A DNA stretch of 64,000 nt from Codonopsis lanceolata (GCA_013146195.2 CM028377.1:163969824-164033823); one strand, 5' to 3'; positions 1 through 11,528 are shown, counted from the stretch's first letter. Made by a program: numbers and translations. Notes: a model not told the origin generated them from the letters alone.

Positions 1-62
1 CATAGCTTTTCCTCTTCAATCGTTCCTTCTTTTGATAGAGAAAGTATTCTATTTCTGCTCAA

Positions 63-1801
63 ATGGCTGCCCCTTACCACACACCTCTGGAATTAGAAAT
101 CTATGAAAATGCCCTCGACCTCTGGATTCTTGCTCTTCGAGCCGATGAACGTGACTGGTTTGATCACATTTTTGGCTTCAGGTGCCTTCTATCCTGGAGA
201 AATGTCGTGATCAACTGGGACATGTTGAGAGGAGCGTCCAGGTTCTGGTCCCGTCAGGATCATCTTTTTAATTTTGGGATGAATGAGATGTGCCCGGCTT
301 TTGAGGAATTTTGTGCAATGCTGGGAGTTGCTGCCACTCGTAATATTGTCGTGCCTTCGCCTCGGAGGCGTCCTTACATGGCGATTAGGGAATTATTCCG
401 CAGTACTCGAGCTGCCACCCCGGGTTTTTATAACGGGGTGAACTTTGACTTGACCGTTCTTCCTCGAGCATTTACAGAGTTCATAGAGGATGACGTGGAT
501 TATCTAAGGCGTCGGCTGACAGCTCTCTTCTTGTGCCTGGTGGGGAGATATCTGCTGGTGGGCCATCAGGGATTTATTGACGTGCGAGTGGTAGATCTTG
601 CTCTGCAGGCACGTGATCGCCGGGCGAATATCGTTCCAGTAATCTTGGCAGAGACTCTGGCTGGTCTTGATGCTTTTTCTGGTGGCGACGAACTTTTCCC
701 TACCGGCAGTCCCATTCTGATTCACATGTGGCTGGAGGAGCATTTTCAGTGCGTGATGGCTCCTGCACCTTTCGGGGGGATATATGATCCGGGGCTCTAT
801 GGTTTCCGCGGCCGCTTTCCCCAAACTAATTATTCCGACTATGACTGGACCGAGGATTTCTTTCGGAGAGGCTCCATGGATATATCCTGGGTGATTAACC
901 ACTGGGAAATCCGGCGCTTCATTTTGCACTCCGCCGGCTATGCTCAGGTTGTCATGTTGGGCATCAGAAGAACTTCTTTTTATAGTGCTGACAGAATATT
1001 GCGCCAGTTTGGGCTGGAGCAGATTATTCCAGACACGACTCGCCCGGTATTTTTGGAGATGGAAAATGACAGGACTTTGACTATTGACTTTCAGAGGATG
1101 TGGCATCTGGACTTTAATAGGCTTCTGGTGGCCTATTTGTTCTCTGATTATATATTTTTGTCCCTTGAATACTTGGCATGGATAATGGTGATTGCTGAGG
1201 GATCTTCTCGCGAGATCCGGCGGAGGCTGAGAAACTTATTTGGCCGTCATGTCGCTACGGGCATTGATGCTCGCCTTATGGAGATATGCGAAGAGATCGA
1301 GAGCTCAGGTTTGGTCATTCCTCAGGCTCTGTAGGAGGATTTCAGGCGAGTACATAATCTTGGCACCCCGGTGGCTCCTGGCCCAAATGAAGCGGGTCAG
1401 TGGTGGGAAGCGGCTCCCCCCCTTGAGGTGAATGGGGCAGGCCGATATCTTGATTACGAGGTCCTTCGACATGATAATGCAGGTCGGGAGCACAATCCTT
1501 GGGAACAGGAGGAGGCTGTCCCTTCCCCTCAAAATGGATGGGGCACTGATATAAGGCCTGATAATGGCAATCAGCAGCATAATCCCTGGGAACCGGAAGA
1601 GGCTGCTCCCCCCCCCAGCCTGGATGGGGCACCGATTTAAGAGATAATGGAGCTGGACCTAGCAACACGACTGTTCATGAGAATGGAGATGCCGGTGATG
1701 ACGAAGGGGATACTTCTGGCGGTTCTGAGAACAGGGGTTCTTCTGTGCCTCACAGAAGAGGAATATGGGCCCGGCTTGGTGGACGCCGCAGGCATGGATA
1801 G
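63..1801 (+). pseudogene. Antisense DUF7745-like accessory gene of Tat element, copy A
   Basis: An open frame of 423 codons runs from the ATG at 63 to a TAG at 1332-1334. The protein resembles the plant DUF7745 family: a FW...FNFG...FEEFCAMLG block near residues 60-90, a VPVILAETLAGLD block near 190-210, an MWLEEHF block, and a VVMLGIRR...ILRQFG...IIPDT block near 300-330. I recognise these from memory of the family; its function is unknown. It lies on the strand opposite to the integrase and converges with it. In copy B the TAG codon reads CAG and the frame continues into a tail with NPWEP and PSPQNGWG repeats ending in a basic RRRGIWARLGGRRRHG. The same tail is present here at 1371-1801, broken at C homopolymers. 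AATAAA at 1913 could be its poly(A) signal. The host or retroelement role is inferred only from position. Confidence 0.75.
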
Positions 1802-1912
1802 ACCGCTAGGAGGCTGAGCTGCAAAAGGAAGGAATGTTTGGGGGAAACAAGTGGGGGTGTAGGCAGGAATATATATGTGCAATGCAGTTAATGTATAATA
1901 TAGATGTCTTAA

Positions 1913-1918
1913 ATAAAT
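1913..1918 (+). terminator. Putative poly(A) signal of antisense gene, copy A
   Basis: AATAAA about 110 bases after the expected stop of the DUF7745-like gene. The same hexamer is conserved at the same distance in copy B near 32284. Assignment is by position only. Confidence 0.4.
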
Positions 1919-2102
1919 ATTCCTAAGTTGCACCTTAGGACCTTGTAATATATTTTAAGTATTTTAATGTGAGCTTTTGTCGTAGTTTTTCTCTTTCCTT
2001 TGTCAGTTGAGCCTGTTGTATGCCGAAGACCGGAGATAAAATGCCGAAGATTCAAAAGAGTGTCTTCCCTCTCCTTTTTTTTCCTGATTTTTTTTTATGC
2101 CC

Positions 2103-2232
2103 TAACTTTTGCCTAGGCCGCCCTTTCGGGTTTTCAACCTAGCGAGCTCTTATTTCTTCTTTTTGTTGTATCTTTTTTTTTTCGCTCTAACTTTTGCCTA
2201 GGCCGCCCTTTCGGGTTTTCAACCTAGCGAGC
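2103..2232. repeat. Duplicated 45-base motif between convergent Tat genes, copy A
   Basis: Two near-identical copies (2103-2147 and 2188-2232) of a motif containing GCCTAGGCCGCCCTTTCGGG and AACCTAGCGAGCT lie between the 3' end of the antisense gene and the 3' end of the integrase. Copy B has the same pair at 32473-32516 and 32570-32613. Spacing is about 85 to 97 bases with T-rich DNA between. Confidence 0.8.
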
Positions 2233-2266
2233 TGGAGAGGGAAGCACTTTTGTCGGATAGATTGGC

Positions 2267-3640
2267 TCAAGCATAGTACCTTTTGAGCTTGTCAAGGTTG
2301 AAGGGCTGAACAAGGTCCTCTCCTTCTTGGTTTGTAAGGAGCACGGCACCTCCTGACCGGATTTCTTTGACAATGTACGGTCCCATCCACGGAGATTTCC
2401 ATTTTCCCCTAGTATCAACATAACTAGGGGGTTTTTCTCGTAGCACCAGATCTCCGACATGGATGTCGCGGCCTTTGACTTTTTTGTTGAATGCCCGGGC
2501 TATGCGTCTTTGATAGGCTCGAGTGTGCTCGAGGGCTAGTAAACGTTGTTCATCAATCAGGGCTAATTCTTCAAATCGCCCTTTGACCCAGTCGACTTCT
2601 GCTATGTCAGATTCCATCATTACTCTTAATGATGGTATTTCAATTTCAATGGGCAGCACTGCCTCCATGCCATATGCTAAAGAGTAGGGGGTAGCCCCGG
2701 TGGGTGTACGAACTGAGGTGCGATAGCCCCAGAGGGCTAGCGGCAGCTTTTCTGGCCAGTCTCTTCCTGTGTCAGCCATTTTTCTGATGATGTTTTCAAG
2801 AGTTTTGTTGGCTGCTTCAACGGCACCATTTGCTTGTGGCCGGTAGGGGGAGGATTTGTGTTTTTGAATTTTGAACTCGTCGAGAAGACGATTCACGTCC
2901 CCTTCAAAATGAGAGCCATTGTCGGAGATGATTTCGAAAGGTACCCCATAGCGGTATATGATATTGGCCCGGATGAATTCGGACACCTTTCTGGCATTTA
3001 GGATCTTGTAGGAAGAAGCTTCCACCCATTTTGTAAAGTAGTCGACGGCTACCAGGACGTATTCATGGCCATTGGATCCCTTCGGGTGAATTTGGCCTAT
3101 GACATCAATACCCCATGTTGAGAAGGGCCAGGGGGCTGTGGAGTTGTATAGGATGTGCGGGGGCACGTCTTTGCAAATTGCAATGCGTTGGCACTTGTCG
3201 CGTGCACCCACCGAATCTGTCGGTTTCAAGCGAGCTCGATAGTACCCTTGCCGGATAATTTTCTTGGATAGCATGTGGCCGTTCATGTGGGGTCCACAGG
3301 TACCACCGTGGAGTTGGTCCATAATTTGTTCTGCTTTGGCCTGATTGACGCATAAGAGATTTAAGCCTTGGTAGTGCCTTTTATATAAGCTGCCACCGCT
3401 GAATACGAATTGCGATGCCCATCTTCGCAGGGAGATTCTCCCTCTTTTGTCTAGGCCAGGGGGATAGATTCCTTTTTGAAGCAGATTTTGGATGTCAACA
3501 TACCAAGGCTCGTGATCTGCCTCAGGGGCTGCATTAATTTTGAAGCAGTATGCCGGCGTGACTTTCTTCCGACCCCCGAAAGGGTTGGACTTGGGTTTCT
3601 GCGGGAATTGGACTAATGATGCTAGAGTGGCCAATGCATC
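2267..3640 (-). pseudogene. Tat-lineage integrase (3' part of pol), copy A
   Basis: The minus strand is open here and encodes the C-terminal half of a Ty3/gypsy pol. It has the integrase catalytic pattern: D in WGIDVIG, D in IISDNGSHFEG and E in ANGAVEAANKTLENI. A C-terminal GPY/F-type stretch (GKWKSPWMGPYIVKEI) follows and the frame ends in KLKRYYA. The catalytic core is undamaged and the frame through GYRTS...AYGME is better preserved than in copy B. The zinc-binding HHCC part is scrambled near 3165-3250 relative to copy B, where the DKCQR cysteine pattern is clear. The element inserts its cDNA into host chromatin; this copy is probably not autonomous. It converges with the DUF7745-like gene. 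Confidence 0.88.
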
Positions 3641-5290
3641 GGCAAATTGATTTACGTCATGGCAAGTAGTGGAATGAGATGGAATCAAACCGAGCGGCAA
3701 GTCTTTGTTAGTTTGGCATGATAAAGTTGCGGTAGGGATCTTGGGTTTTCCACCTCCCCGACTTGGTTTATGATCGAGGCGAGTCTCCAAAGACTTGAGA
3801 TTTTGGCCTTCCTTTGGAGAGCCTCTTCCGGGCCAGACAATACAAGCCGTGATTCGGTGGTGTTGTTGGAGCATTCAAACTCAATCTTAGGGCCGAGTGG
3901 AGTGTGAGAATCTGCAAGGGTCAATGAGTAAGATTCCTATGCCAAAGCCTCTTTTTGTTCGGCTCGTCAAAGAACATGCCCGGCGGGTGTCGTGGTCGGT
4001 GATTTCCAAGACACCTTGTGCAGGGAAGGCTGGGCTCGATAGCATCTTCGGTTTCGAGGTAGATCGGCTAAGTAATATGCGATTCTGTTGCCTTTGATAG
4101 ATTTGAGTGTGACATAAGTTATGTCAAACTCATTGAAAGGAAGGCCACTTAGCCATCGGTGGAAAGTGTTGGTTTGCGAAGATATATTTTATAGGGTCCA
4201 TTACGGATATGAGCTTGATGGATCGTCCACGTAGATAAGTTTTGAGCCTTTGGGTTGTCGGACTAGGCGGCACAACTTTTTCGATCTTAGAATAATTCAC
4301 GCTTCCTTGCGACTTCTCTGATGAAGTATATGGCGTTTTCAATGTAGGAAGTCTTTCTTTTCTTGGGAAAGCATGGCTCCCAGGGTCGACATGTCTGTGA
4401 CGGTTAAGTATATGAGGAGAGGTTTATGTGTATGATGGGGCTAGCACGGGAGATTGGTAAGGTAGGCTTTTATTTTTTCGAAGGCTAGGCGGCATTTCTC
4501 GTCGTCCAGACTTGGTCGATATTTTTCTTTAGGAGTTTGAAGAGGGGCCATGTGGTGGTGGTATCGATGAAGCGGTGATATCTTGAGTCGGCCTAGGAAG
4601 CCTTTGACTTACGTTGGAGTTTTTGGTTTGGCATCTCTATGATAGCTTTGATCTTTCTGGCTCGATCTCGAATGCCTTGCTCGGTCACTAAAATCCCGGG
4701 ACCTTGCCTTTCGTGACCCCAAATGTGCACTTGGTGGGGTTGAGTTTCATCGATGCTTTAAAGTCTTTCGAAGAACTTAGAAGATCTACGATATGAGCAC
4801 CGTTGGCGTCCTTTGGAATGTGCGATCATGTGGTCGACATAGACTTCCATTTCTTTGTGGATCATGTCGTGGAAGAGAGTGGTGGCGACCCTTTGATAAG
4901 TAGCCAGGCATTTTGAGCCCAAATGGCATGGCGATGTAGCGATAGGTACCCCGAGGTGGTGAATGAAGTCTTCTCTTGGTCTTCTTTGCTATTTTAATTT
5001 GATTGTGGCCAGCCGAGCATGCCGTCGGCGAAGGATCGATTTTGTGGCAGCGGCATCTACCACAATATCCAATGTTGGGTAGCGAAATCATCTTTGGGCG
5101 GCGCTTTGTTGAGGTCGCGGAAGTTCTGTGGTCGGACCTTCCCGTTGGGCTTAGGAGCGATCACTATGTTGGGCGACGGATCGGGTATTCAACCACCGAA
5201 TATGAAGTTGACATGGAGCTCTTCATAATTTCTTCTTTGACTTGCATTGACCATTACGGTTTGATTCGGCGGAGTTTAGCTTGATTGGCC
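3641..5290 (-). pseudogene. Decayed or poorly sequenced RNase H and reverse transcriptase, copy A
   Basis: DNA homologous to copy B at 34000-35690 (Tat RT, RNase H and second RNase H), but with dense small indels and substitutions that destroy every frame. Remnants such as the NTTE..., RRLHSPPRGTYRY and AMPFGLK stretches remain readable in pieces on the minus strand. Divergence from copy B rises sharply close to 3565 and continues to the N gap, and is concentrated at CAG and CTG sites. I therefore cannot tell biological decay from sequencing error. Confidence 0.75.
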
Positions 5291-6244
5291 GAGCATCGAT
5301 AGATAGGATCAGGTGTTCGACTATGGGTTGGATCTAGCCCGGCATATCTTCGTAGGACCGGGCAAAGATATCTCTGAACTCTTTGAGGAGGTCGATGAGT
5401 GCTATCCTTCGAGAACTTGCGAGTAGTTGCCGATTTGATTTCTTTGATTTGATTGTTCAGGCCCAGTTGATGATTGACAAGTCTTCATTGCGGCTCTTTA
5501 TGAGTGATGTTGTTCTGTTTCTCAAGCCGACTTTACAAGCTCAAGCAAATATTTTTTTATCTTTTGGGTCCATTTCATTAAATGACTCATTATTATGATT
5601 ATTTAATGTATCTTTTAATGTAGGTGCAACTAAGGAATAAGCAAAGACATTCATATTATTATTAATAGCAAAGCGCACGGGGTTATTATTACATTATTGA
5701 GGACCTGGGGTTTGAGATCCTCATTATTAGGGAGCGGATCGGTAGATGACCAATCTGTAAAGCTAGGAGAAGGAAGGGGAATGGTGTATCCGAAGCAGTC
5801 TACCGATTCTGCGGGAGTCAAGAGTGGGTCGATCGTAATGTACCGATTCTGCGGAGGCTTAGCTTGTTAGAAGCTCAAACTCACCGGGGGAGTTTGGCAT
5901 ATTCGGTGTCTCCATCTATCATACCTAGGAAAATGCTCTCCCCAAACATTTATTTAGAAACTCCTTTATTGATCGGCATATTTTACAACACCTTTATTCA
6001 TGACTAATTAGACTAACGCCCTTTTAGACCTCCTTGGCTTGATCTGTTTCAAAAATTTTGTGCTACTGCCCTTTATCAATTACCTAGATTATCAATGAGA
6101 TCTGAATTGCCTCTTTGAGTGTATGACACCTTTCGATAAGATGACCACTGCTTTGATGATACTCACAATCTGGGCATGATTCAATAAGCGAGCAATGGTT
6201 TGGGTGGTCGGTAATTATCAATGGGCTTTAGTATCCCATGGGCC
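5291..6244 (-). pseudogene. Tat gag end and gag-RT linker remnant, copy A
   Basis: 5291-5990 matches the linker upstream of RT in copy B. Further upstream on the minus strand (about 6060-6180), a frame reads CPDCEYHQSSGHLIERCHTL, a Cys/His cluster of form C-x2-C-x2-H-x4-H-x5-C followed by LKEAIQ. This is like the end of Tat Gag. Copy B has lost this part. The region runs directly into the assembly gap and contains several frame breaks. No intact protease was recognised. Confidence 0.6.
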
Positions 6245-6344
6245 NNNNNNNNNNNNNNNNNNNNNNNNNNNNNNNNNNNNNNNNNNNNNNNNNNNNNNNN
6301 NNNNNNNNNNNNNNNNNNNNNNNNNNNNNNNNNNNNNNNNNNNN
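6245..6344. other. Assembly gap (100 N)
   Basis: Exactly 100 Ns, the usual placeholder for a gap of unknown size. Tat sequence on the left does not resume on the right, so the flanks need not be adjacent in the genome. Confidence 0.99.
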
Positions 6345-7750
6345 ACGCATACAGAGTCAAGACTACGGCAGCTCAAATCCAAGACAAATATGTCCAAGCT
6401 TCATAAATCCTGACATAGTTAAAGCTACAAGACTTTCACTCTCCCACGTGGTCTGATAAAGTCAAAAGAATTCACTTTTTGAGACAGACTACATGACAGT
6501 GCATCAGATATCAGACTTACTTTTCAGAGACTTATCAATACAGTCTGACAGACAACAGTTCCAAGATTCACATGACAAAATCTTTACCCAACAATCAAAG
6601 ATCTTGTAGCGAATCTCTATCGATAGACTTCAACCACTACATCTCTAAACGGATATAAACATCAAATCTTCATCTCAACGAACACATTTGACTTTGACTC
6701 TGCTCATATAAGAAATCTCTTCCCCCAAACAAAGTGGACGCGGAAAACGAAGATTTCTCGCTACAAGAATTCCAAAGAATCAAAGAGATCTACAATGAGA
6801 TCGTTCTCACCAACGCATCTCAGATCTCTACAGAAGATTGTAGTGAACTCATCCAGACCTTAGCAAAACACTGTCAGTGGATTGCTAGGAAGAAAAGTTT
6901 GGAGAAGAAGAGAGAGATAGATCAGAAACTTCAAAAGACAGAGATCAACGTCTTGATCAAGAATCCAGTTCTTGATTTGAGTTCTTCACCCTTCTTTGAA
7001 GAACTCAGCCTTTAGTCAAAGCTTCAGGACTCCATTCCTAGTGCTAAAGGTCAAGCTCTTGGATCGATCTGAAGATTGATGTTAGATATTGTCCAAAGAA
7101 AAATGAAGAAGCTGTTTATAGATATTGCATTCATATCTTCATATTTGTATTCCTATACAAATGTTGTCGATTATGCAATAATCACTCATCATGGAAGGCC
7201 GAGTGCTTTGCACTCAATCGTTCAGATAATTTTTATCTAAACGACTTGGAAAATTCTCTTCTCATATTGGTTTCTCGTTCGAATCTCCTATTGCCCTCTT
7301 TACTTAAGAATTTGTTTACAAACAATAAAGTAAATATTAAGGCCTGAAAGACGAAGACAAAAAACTTTACATGAGCATATAAGTTGATGTAATATGTAAT
7401 TTATCTTTGAATAAATTCAGATGTTCTTTAAATAACTTATCTTTCTTTTATTTCTATGAGCTTTTAAACTAATTTGTTAATTGAAAAGCTATTCTCTAAT
7501 GATTTCTTAAATCTGCATTTGAAGAAGTATTAAGTGTGATGTTGTTTTGATCATATAATCGTGTATAGCCACTTGAGACTTCTCTAAACCTAAGCCTTTC
7601 TTTTCCTCACGCTTAAACTCTTCAAACAAGCTTTTGATTTAATAGGCGCCACCGTAGTTGGAATCTCGCTTAGAGCAAGTCCGTTTAGCGCCTAACAGAC
7701 ATGCTCAATTTGTTAAAAACCGCCTATACCATTAAAATCTATGCTTTAAC
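6345..7750. other. Unassigned region with a 93-codon open frame
   Basis: I recognise no family here. An open frame on + (6734-7015) encodes a charged, helix-prone peptide (FQRIKEIYNEIV...KKSLEKKREIDQKLQKTE) but has no ATG; it opens with GTG. A TATA-like CATATAAGAAA lies just upstream near 6706 and an A/T-rich stretch with AATAAA-like hexamers follows near 7410. This promoter-short ORF-poly(A) order would fit a retroelement LTR or leader, possibly a pararetroviral relic, but no diagnostic domain or primer site was seen. Confidence 0.3.
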
Positions 7751-8044
7751 GGCTCGTTTGGTAGTCGACGAATAAGTAGTATTATTAATCCCAGTACTAT
7801 TAGTGCCCTCACTATTAATCACCACTTGTATATCGGGGGTAATTTGAGATTACAAATGTTAATCCCAATTTTTTTGTGAGGGCGCTAATAATACCACCTC
7901 TCTCGCTTGGTATTAATAGTGAGGGATGATGACTTTATCCGGATAACTGCGTGCATTAGTCCCGATACCTATTGCCCACCAAACATCAGACAACTCGGCT
8001 AATTAATCCTATCTAGCCTTAATCCTGGCTACCAAAAGGCTCCT
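7751..8044. mobile_element. MITE-like element, about 290 bp
   Basis: The left end GGCTCGTTTGGTAG and the right end CTACCAAAAGGCTCC form short imperfect terminal inverted repeats. The interior has several inverted TATTAATAGTGAGG / CCTCACTATTAAT pieces and no coding capacity. The GGCTCGTTTGGTA type of end is common in small plant DNA transposons. I could not find a convincing target-site duplication, so the superfamily is left open. Confidence 0.55.
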
Positions 8045-8489
8045 AAATGTATTCAAAACAAAAGGTTATTTTAAATGGTAAAATATGCTATTCACCCCCT
8101 CTAAATTTGATTTGAGATGTCCACGCCATTCTTCTTCTCGCTAAAACCAATTTTTTATAAACCTTGTCGTAATTTTAAATTTTATAAACAACACCCAATC
8201 TATTACCATATTTTCAAATTTGAATGTAATACAAACCTCATACAATTTTTAAATTTTCAAAATGAACCCTGATAGTTTGCATACCATGGATATATATGGG
8301 ATAAAGAAAATAAATGAAAACTTGCAACAACTACATTTTAAAGTTGCAATAAAAGTGCATATAAAATAGACTATAGTAACGGCTTATTTTACAGCTATTT
8401 ATGATAAAATTAAACCAACATAACAACTTATTTTTTATTATTTAGACGGAATAAAAGTAACTTTGACACCTACTATACCTCAAGCATTA
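8045..8489. other. A/T-rich non-coding stretch, nothing recognised
   Basis: A/T-rich sequence without a supportable open frame, inverted repeat or similarity to other parts of the window. Confidence 0.5.
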
Positions 8490-9332
8490 GTGTTTATGCA
8501 GGGACAACTTTGCTAAGGCGGACTTTTAGGTATGCTTCCCCTATCCTTCCGAGAAAGGAAGTCTTTTTGGTTTGTTGTTGTTGTTGTTGAAATTTGGGCA
8601 GCGTAATTGCTTTTTTTTGTTCATTTTCACGCCGAAAGTTGGACGACGTGACTGTTGTATTTGTTGATTGTCGTGTCTGAATTTCCGCGACGTAACTGCT
8701 GGGTTGATGGCTTTTTGGAACTGGGTTTAGGGGCGAGAAACCTAATCGACTAACCAGGTTTCCATTTGGGCAGTGGGTAAAAGTGTTTTGGGAGAGTTTC
8801 TTCAACCTAAGGGGAGGGATTGATTTTGGTAGCTTAACAGCGCTCTGTGATTTCTCTCCGCTCTTTGTATATTTTCTCCGTAAAATTTCTCTCCCATTTA
8901 TCCGTCTGTTTTGCACTGGGCGGAGCCTCTATTTATAAGCTATGAAGGAGCAAACTTAACCTCGAAGGAAAGCTCATATATTTTCCATCTACGCGTAAAA
9001 TGGTTGTACCTGCTTGCTACCGAAAAGCTGCATAGAAGAAGGAAAAGTGAAACGATAAAAGCATAAATGAGTGTCGCCTACTACAATTTTGGGCGCGGTG
9101 CCCACTTTTGTAGTAGGCAACGCCCATTTCTGCTATGGGCTACGCCAAAATTTGCTTCATGCCTTGGGAAGTTTCACTTTACCCCCTATTGTTCATTGTT
9201 CATCCTTTTCTTTTTTTGTTTCTTCCTTTGATACTTTGAACCCCCTGAAAGTTAACGTTCGTTAGTTCTTTTGCCTGAATTTAACATTTAATAAAATGTT
9301 ACCATTAGGGGTACGAAATTGGGGTCTCTACA
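8490..9332 (-). mobile_element. Partial Tat LTR, minus orientation
   Basis: On the minus strand the LTR begins TGTAGAGACCCCAATTTCG (right end at 9332), matching the starts of the Tat LTRs at 38187 and 40454. It has a GGGCGCGGTGCCC palindrome in U3 (9089-9104), a minus-strand TATAAATA at 8930-8937 and the TTTGGGCAGCGTAATTGC type of R/U5 sequence around 8590. The 3' part of the LTR is missing. The LTR sits against a long-LTR gypsy fragment on its right. Confidence 0.75.
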
Positions 9333-9718
9333 TATCACGATCTCGACCCGACCTCGAATGCGGATCCAGGTTGTTGTCAGGCCGCCAAAAGAAGCTAAAC
9401 AACCAACAAGTGTTTGCTAAGCATGTTGGCACAAGTCAAAAGTCAATGAGCTACACGGTCTCTAACAAGGAAGTAAAGCTATAACGACAATGCGAAGAAC
9501 AAATTCAAAATCAAGAAGCAAAAATAATAATAAGGCGCCCAAGTCTGTCAAGCTCTAAGCTAAGCACAACCAAAGAGATAGAAATCTCTCGGCCCAAAAT
9601 TTCGATCCGCATGACGCAACATTGGGCATGGGCAACAAACCATTGGCAATACAAAGCCGACGAAACAACAAGATCCCAAATCGATATATATAATTCTCAA
9701 TGGCTATATGTGTCGGAG

Positions 9719-9751
<33 letters not shown>

Positions 9752-9752
9752 G

Positions 9753-9833
<81 letters not shown>

Positions 9834-10329
9834 CTAAAACCATTTCGATGGCTAATGCATGCCCGGAGGCAATTTGAATAAATACTATAAACTAAATTAC
9901 ACGAGCCCGACGATACTTGTCGGCTACAAAAATACAACTAACAAAATACCCAAATATTCTACCTGACCGTAAAGTCTATATAAATTTACATAAAGTCGAC
10001 CTCACAAGAATAACAACGTCATAGTAAAATAACAGTGCTATAAAGAATGGGACTCCACGAGATATAACTCAGAAGAGTCGGCTGCTTCAAGCGCGAACCA
10101 AACGATCTCAACTCAATCACACGAACACGCGATCTCAACTCGATCACACAAACACACAATCTCAACTCGATCTATCGATCAACTGTGCACTGCTACAGTC
10201 ACGATCTACTTAGCCTCTACTCGACTATCGAACAACTGCATATTAAAAAAAAGTACAGAGTGAGTCATAATGACTCAGTACGCTACTACAAATAACATGA
10301 TATTATGCACAGATATTGAATAATCATGG
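9333..10329 (-). mobile_element. Fragment of long-LTR gypsy (Tekay-like) LTR
   Basis: Similar to the terminal part of the LTRs at 26223-30419 and 63087-64000: a CAACCAAAGAGATAG...CTCTCGGCCC block near 9568, a GACGCAACATTGGGC block, and the dyad TGAGTCATAATGACTCA at 10261-10277. A (CAA)n microsatellite has expanded inside it at about 9720-9832. It is cut at 10329 by the Sirevirus LTR, and its continuation is not found on the far side. Confidence 0.65.
9720..9832. repeat. (CAA)n microsatellite
   Basis: About 37 CAA units with rare AGC/ATC interruptions. Open frames reading poly-Thr or poly-Leu across it are artefacts of the repeat. Confidence 0.97.
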
Positions 10330-11528
10330 TGTTGTTTCTCATTGTATCTTTATTTGCATTTGCTCATTCATTACATTAGGTTCTATATTTAGTGGCTAAA
10401 TAGGTTGCGTACCTGTTAGCGTAGCAACTGTGTATAGAACTTTGCCTTTAGAATAGTTTTTAGACTTCACAGGTTTTCGGTAAGACTTCAAAGGCTTCAC
10501 CGCCAAAGACCTTGTTTCTCGACTCTGACAAACATGACGTGTCAAGTTCATCAGGATGTCCAACTCATGTGTGGATTATTTAATTCAGCTATCTATGGTT
10601 TGAATTTGAATTAATCCATCATCATCAACTCCTGACTTCCAAGACACGCCTTTCCAGCTTTTCCGAAAAATGAAGACTTTCGCCTCCTGTACATGGCAGA
10701 ACATGTTTACAATCTGACACAAACAGACTATACCAACTATTGCAGGTCCCAAGAACTCGATTGACGCCCACCGCTCCAAAGACTCCTCACCATACCCCGA
10801 TCAATTCCAAATAGAGATGGAGTCAACAAAGCAACTCCCGACATTTAATGCTCCCAACCTAATAGAGTTGTTACTCACTTCATCTTCTCCAACGATCTAA
10901 AGAATGCTCTTATATAAATACTGCCATTGAATGCTCGAATCTATTCAACAAAGTCATCATACTGCATTCAAGAGATCATTAATCGATCAACGAAGTCTTC
11001 AACAACAACAAGAAGATATGCATCAACCGTTAATCATTTACTTCTTGTTATTGTACTCATTATTATTATTCTCGCACCTTGAATATTCTGCCTTATCATA
11101 TATTCAATTCCCCCCACCCTCAAACACCAGTCAAATATTTTGTACACGATCCATTAGTGATTTTTGTAATAGAACTAGTGGAAAACATAGTGCACATTCA
11201 AATCCAAGGTTGATTGCTTTGGTGGTGGACATAGCACTCTTTATAGTGTGAACCATCTCAAAATGCATGTGCTCTTTACATTTTGTTACTTATCGCTTTA
11301 TATTGTCTTCATCATCTTAACTTATTCTTTGAGCAAGAAACTTCAGAATCAGCCACGGTAGTGCTTCACCAAGACTTAGTCCGTCTTCCTAACAAGTCTT
11401 CCGTTACTTCAATCTTTTCAATAGGTTGCAAGTACTTGTTTTAAGGAACTATTACGAAAAATTTGAAGTGTTTACTAAGCTCTTCAACCCCCCTTTCAAG
11501 CTTAGTATTGTGCCCTTTGGGACTAACA
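10330..11528 (+). mobile_element. Sirevirus-like copia 5' LTR
   Basis: A 1199-bp LTR beginning TGTTGTTTCTC and ending GGGACTAACA, close in length to the 1204-bp minus-strand LTR at 56469-57672. Both contain a conserved block reading GCGTACC...TTAG...GCAACTGTGTA. A TATATAAATA box lies near 10911. The LTR is followed after two bases by a perfect initiator-Met tRNA primer-binding site. It is inserted in a gypsy LTR fragment. Confidence 0.82.

Noticed and set aside
504..1106. 200-codon minus-strand open frame opposite the DUF7745-like gene
   Set aside because: Mirror of the conserved + strand protein; no domain, and the conservation between copies follows the + strand frame.
7751..8044. Assignment of the MITE to hAT or Harbinger
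   Set aside because: Neither an 8-bp duplication nor a TTA/TAA duplication could be confirmed at both ends.
9555..9877. Poly-Leu and poly-Thr open frames
   Set aside because: Pure translation of the CAA microsatellite.
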